64,000 nucleotides of DNA, from the NCBI GenBank assembly GCA_031430595.1, contig JANPBU010000047.1, positions 1 through 64,000 on the forward strand, read 5' to 3'. Below the pieces are notes generated by a model. The model was not told the DNA's origin and searched no databases. It saw only the letters and a program-made list of their open reading frames with translations. The position numbers were made by a program, and so were the translations under genes. Shown piece by piece: positions 60,917 to 64,000 of the stretch. The DNA is from JANNBN01 sp031430595 (lineage in GTDB: Bacteria > Actinomycetota > Acidimicrobiia > Acidimicrobiales > JANYDT01). Positions within the stretch are counted from its first letter, which is position 1; the number at the start of each line of letters is the position of its first letter.

Positions 60917-61515
60917 TCGGCTACCGTTTTATTAAGCGTGCTTTCGATATTGTTGTTTCCTCGCTGGTTCTCGCTGTCGGTGCGCCCGTAATCGCTTTCG
61001 TTGCGTTCGTTGTTCGAGCCAAGTTGGGGTCACCGATACTTTTTAAGCAGCAGCGGCCTGGCCTGCATGAAACGGTGTTCGAAATCGTTAAGTTTCGAAC
61101 AATGACAGATGCTCGGGACAAACACGGTGATTTACTGTCAGACGATATTCGCCTCACAAGCTTTGGCAGGTTTCTGCGTTCAACGAGCCTTGATGAACTT
61201 CCAGAGCTGCTTAACGTAGTGCGGGGCGACATGAGTTTGGTCGGACCACGGCCGCTTAAAGTTGAGTACCTCGGGCGCTACTCCCCCGCCCAACGTCGAC
61301 GCCACAATGTTCGGCCAGGCATTACGGGGCTGGCCCAGGTAAGCGGGCGAAATAGTCTCCCGTGGGAAGAGCGATTCGAACTGGACGTTTACTACGTTGA
61401 CAACCTTTCTCTCAAGCTCGACCTACAAGTGCTGGCCAAAACGATCAGCTCGGTTCTCAAGCGAGATGGAATTAGCGAAGCTGGCGAAGCCACCATGACC
61501 GAGTTTCGGGGTTAG
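60913..61515 (+). CDS. Undecaprenyl-phosphate phosphoglycosyl transferase (PglC-like)
   Basis: A 200-aa monotopic phosphoglycosyl transferase. One N-terminal reentrant helix (AFDIVVSSLVLAVGAPVIAF) precedes GSPILFKQQRPGLHETVFEI, KFRTMTDARD, the catalytic Asp-Glu in STSLDELPELLNVVRGDMSL and VGPRPLKVEYLGRYS, ending VRPGITGLAQVSGRN. It should transfer the sugar 1-phosphate from the UDP-sugar made by the upstream enzymes to undecaprenyl phosphate, starting a surface glycan. The size fits the core PglC/WcaJ-short form without the N-terminal helical bundle. Confidence 0.92.
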   Translation: MIGYRFIKRAFDIVVSSLVLAVGAPVIAFVAFVVRAKLGSPILFKQQRPGLHETVFEIVKFRTMTDARDKHGDLLSDDIRLTSFGRFLRSTSLDELPELLNVVRGDMSLVGPRPLKVEYLGRYSPAQRRRHNVRPGITGLAQVSGRNSLPWEERFELDVYYVDNLSLKLDLQVLAKTISSVLKRDGISEAGEATMTEFRG

Positions 61516-61519
61516 CTGC

Positions 61520-63934
61520 ATGGGCCTCTTACCCACAGCAGTTGTTGCGTTGGGTTTTGGGGTATTTCTCGGTGCACTGTTCGGTGTTTTGATTTCGGCT
61601 CGCCAACTACACCAAGCACATACGATTGCATTCTGCCTGGTGGTTGGTGTTTCCGCTGTCGGCGGACACTTTGCGAGTGGGAAACCGACTGAAGTTCCGC
61701 AAGCAGATACCGTGCTTAGGTGTTTGGTAGCTGGGGTCTTCGTTGTCGTTATGAGTCGTTGTCGCCCCAGAATCGGGTTGCTTGTCGGCTGGGTCTTCGC
61801 TGCCATCAGCATCTACGCGATGTTTTCCGGATCAGGTCGCCCGTCGTTGGCCAGTGTGGCATTTGCGTTCGGTGCCGCTGGGGTAGCTACCGCAAGTCAC
61901 GTGTTTCCCAAACAGAGCACTTTGCTTCGTATTTTCGTGGGTGGCGCGTTGTCGCAAAGTGCGCTGCGACTTCCTACAAACCTGCCGCCAAGACTTCCAT
62001 CGATAGTTGCCGCTCTCGCTCTTGCAGCTCTGGTTCTCTCGGCCCTCACGCGACGAAGTGCCAACAAGCAGCGCAGCGCTGCGAGTCGCGCTGTGGCGGT
62101 CGGAGTCGGTATCTTCGCAGTGACGGCCACCGTTTGTGCGGTCGTTGGCGGTGTGGCGCTTCTTCGGGCCCGAACACACGCCGAACTTGGATTGCGCTCA
62201 GCTCGCGCTGGGGTGGCCGCCGCTTCAGACGGAGATACGACGTCGGCCGTAACCGAATTCGACCGTTCCCAGAAAGCAATCGACCTCGCTCAGCGGAGTA
62301 TTGATTCCGGACCAGCAAAGCTCGGACTGCTGGTCCCGATCCTTGCTCAAAACATGAGCGAAATCAGTGGCCTTCTCAACACCGCCCACAGTGTCGTGGC
62401 ATCGGCGCAGTCGGCAACTGTACTCAGCCGGCCCGGAGACCTCCGAGATAACACCGGACGCTTTGATCTGAAGAAATTCGAGGTAACAGGGTCCGAACTC
62501 GGCGAGGCACGTTTGGTGCTCCTTCATGCTCGAAGCGACCTTGCTCAGTCACCATCGCCTTGGCTCCTTCCTCAAGTAAAATTTCGGCTCAACAGTATCC
62601 TGCCCGACATCGAGTCAGCGATCGAAGCGACCGAACGCATCGAAGGTGCGCTTACGCGACTACCCGGTTTTCTAGGTGGTGAAGGTCCGCGCCGCTACCT
62701 ACTTGTCGTACCAACGCCAGCCGAAACACGCGGAAGTGGCGGCGTGATTGGAAATTTTGGCGAAATAGTTGCTGACAACGGATCGCTTACGCTCACCAGA
62801 TTCGGTCGATCACTGGATCTCACCGGAAACGGTTTGGCGTTAGAGGATCGGGTACTTAACGCCCCCGAAGACTACAAAGCAAGATACGTTCGCTTCGGTG
62901 CACCGGGTATTTGGTCAAACCTGACGATGAGTCCAGATTTTCCGACGACCGCTACGGTGCTCGCCGACCAGTACACACAATCGGGGGGTAGCCCGGTCGA
63001 CGGCGTCATGAGCGTTGACCCAATTGCGCTGCAGGCACTGTTGAGCGTATTGGGCCCGGTTTCCGTTCCGAGTTGGCCTCAACCCCTCACGGCGGACAAC
63101 GCAGCAAAGGTCTTGTTACACGATGCCTACGTCACGATTGGTGGTGCTTCGGCGGAACGCCTCGCACTTCTTGAAGAGCTTGCTCTCACGGTTTGGGCCG
63201 ACCTCACCCAGACCCAAGTTCCGAGTCCGTCAAAACTCGCTCGATCGCTCGGGCCAGTTATTCGAAACCGCCACCTCCAAGTATGGATGCGAAATGCAGC
63301 AGAACAGCACTACATAAGTGATTTGAATCTAAGTGGATCGGTGCCCGAACTGCGGGGTGACAGCTTTGGGGTAATTGTCAATAATGCTTCGCAAAGCAAG
63401 ATTGACTACTTCTTGACGAGAGACACGCAAATCGATGTGTCAATCAATCCAGCGACGGGTGACGTCACTTCAACCGCAACCTTATTGTTTACGAACGGTG
63501 CGCCAGCATCAGGTGAATCGGCTTACATCTTGGGTGACGGTAGCTTCACACCGATCGGAAGTAGTCGCTTGTTCGTGTCGGTCTACTCGCCCTATGTGAT
63601 GACATCCTCCAAGAGGCAAGATGGAACTGAGCTGAAAGTAACCAACGAGGTTGAACTCGGCCGGAATGTGTTCAGTTTCTACCTGGAAACACCTTCACAA
63701 ACATCGACCTCTGTCACTTTGACGTTCGCCGGGAAAATGGTTGATCCGCGCACTTACGTTCTTGACCTGTTTACGCAACCATTGGTGAATCGTGACAACG
63801 TACGGGTATCGATTTCGACAACCGACCAATCTGATTTGGTCGGAACATCGTTGTTGACTGGCCAAGGACACGATCTCAGCATCAACTTTCAGCCATCGTC
63901 AACAGCTACTCTTTCTGCTCGCCGCGTTCCGTAA
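61520..63934 (+). CDS. DUF4012 membrane protein
   Basis: An 804-aa protein. The first 190 residues hold several membrane helices (GLLPTAVVALGFGVFLGAL and others), then another helix (GIFAVTATVCAVVGGVALL), then an extracellular part. The DUF4012 region includes RYLLVVPTPAETRGSGGVIG, GNFGEIVADNGSLTL and FPTTATVLADQYTQSGGSPV. Members are widespread in actinobacterial surface polysaccharide loci, and LytR-CpsA-Psr-like ligation has been suggested from context only. It follows the transferase gene by four bases and should be the last member of the glycan operon. Confidence 0.87.
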   Translation: MGLLPTAVVALGFGVFLGALFGVLISARQLHQAHTIAFCLVVGVSAVGGHFASGKPTEVPQADTVLRCLVAGVFVVVMSRCRPRIGLLVGWVFAAISIYAMFSGSGRPSLASVAFAFGAAGVATASHVFPKQSTLLRIFVGGALSQSALRLPTNLPPRLPSIVAALALAALVLSALTRRSANKQRSAASRAVAVGVGIFAVTATVCAVVGGVALLRARTHAELGLRSARAGVAAASDGDTTSAVTEFDRSQKAIDLAQRSIDSGPAKLGLLVPILAQNMSEISGLLNTAHSVVASAQSATVLSRPGDLRDNTGRFDLKKFEVTGSELGEARLVLLHARSDLAQSPSPWLLPQVKFRLNSILPDIESAIEATERIEGALTRLPGFLGGEGPRRYLLVVPTPAETRGSGGVIGNFGEIVADNGSLTLTRFGRSLDLTGNGLALEDRVLNAPEDYKARYVRFGAPGIWSNLTMSPDFPTTATVLADQYTQSGGSPVDGVMSVDPIALQALLSVLGPVSVPSWPQPLTADNAAKVLLHDAYVTIGGASAERLALLEELALTVWADLTQTQVPSPSKLARSLGPVIRNRHLQVWMRNAAEQHYISDLNLSGSVPELRGDSFGVIVNNASQSKIDYFLTRDTQIDVSINPATGDVTSTATLLFTNGAPASGESAYILGDGSFTPIGSSRLFVSVYSPYVMTSSKRQDGTELKVTNEVELGRNVFSFYLETPSQTSTSVTLTFAGKMVDPRTYVLDLFTQPLVNRDNVRVSISTTDQSDLVGTSLLTGQGHDLSINFQPSSTATLSARRVP

Positions 63935-63945
63935 GAAAGCTGTAC

Positions 63946-64000
63946 CTAGGCGCTTTTGCGGCGACGCGAGGCTGCAAGGAGCGCTGCTCCGGCACCTGCC
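63946..64000 (-). CDS. C-terminal tail of a probable surface-anchored protein (partial)
   Basis: On the minus strand the last 17 codons before the stop at 63946-63948 read GAGAALLAASRRRKSA. A hydrophobic Ala/Leu/Gly end of a helix followed by an Arg/Lys-rich tail is the form of the last part of cell-wall sorting signals and of tail-anchored membrane proteins. The LPxTG part would lie beyond the window. It converges with the DUF4012 gene with a gap of 11 bases. Confidence 0.4.
   Translation of the reverse strand, partial: AGAGAALLAASRRRKSA

Overview
The window looks like chromosome of a free-living, aerobic, moderately GC-rich actinobacterium. Supporting features are a DUF222/HNH endonuclease gene, a LuxR-type two-component pair with an N-terminal 'putative sensor' kinase, an F420-type luciferase-like oxidoreductase, a P450/[3Fe-4S] ferredoxin pair, nitronate monooxygenase, fused indolepyruvate ferredoxin oxidoreductase, LPxTG-type surface proteins and frequent 4-bp ATGA gene overlaps. 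The mix suggests Acidimicrobiia, but that placement is inference; no rRNA or other phylogenetic marker is present.

Layout: 1-139 is the right end of an ISL3-family insertion sequence. 0.3-9.8 kb holds a secreted protein, a Crp/Fnr regulator, indolepyruvate oxidoreductase divergent from an Lrp regulator, a VWA lipoprotein and small membrane or unknown proteins. 9.7-13.5 kb is an eroded zone: a truncated GntR-type regulator, a 79-bp paired inverted repeat resembling IS ends, a frameshifted DUF222/HNH gene and a secreted protein of unknown function. 13.7-19.7 kb is a sensor kinase / regulator / DUF4097 / MMPL / EamA operon. 19.6-22.7 kb is a CUT2 (FrcBCA-like) sugar ABC operon with a palindromic operator. 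23.1-25.4 kb is a compact operon of a FixH-like secreted protein, a cytochrome c, an ECF sigma factor and its presumed membrane anti-sigma factor. 25.4-34.7 kb contains mixed accessory genes (hydrolase, nitronate monooxygenase, LanC-like protein, nitroreductase, pentapeptide-repeat protein, CPBP protease, VOC, LLM oxidoreductase, a twice-frameshifted deaminase, diguanylate cyclase).

35.0-42.5 kb is a long minus-strand run: acetylpolyamine amidohydrolase, esterase, UvrD/PcrA helicase, P450, ferredoxin and guaA. 42.6-46.3 kb is on the plus strand: a PAS/degenerate GGDEF protein, a YcaQ-type DNA glycosylase and an LPVTG surface protein ending at a strong hairpin. 46.3-50.9 kb holds gpmA, an 8-oxoguanine deaminase-like amidohydrolase, a Nudix protein that has lost its Nudix box, nudC, and a class I glutamine amidotransferase. 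tRNA-Lys(UUU) follows, then a tandem glycine riboswitch controlling gcvT-gcvH-gcvP (51-55.8 kb). The window ends in a surface-glycan locus: two tandem PglF/WbpM-type sugar-nucleotide dehydratases, a DegT aminotransferase, a PglC-type phosphoglycosyl transferase, a large DUF4012 membrane protein and the tail of a probable surface-anchored protein.

The main points of interest are the cytochrome c / ECF sigma operon with a Cys pair in the presumed sensor, the duplicated dehydratases, the LanC-like protein with an altered metal motif, the paired IS-like ends beside a truncated regulator, and helically phased repeats before the Crp gene. I found no CRISPR array, prophage or recognisable defence system.
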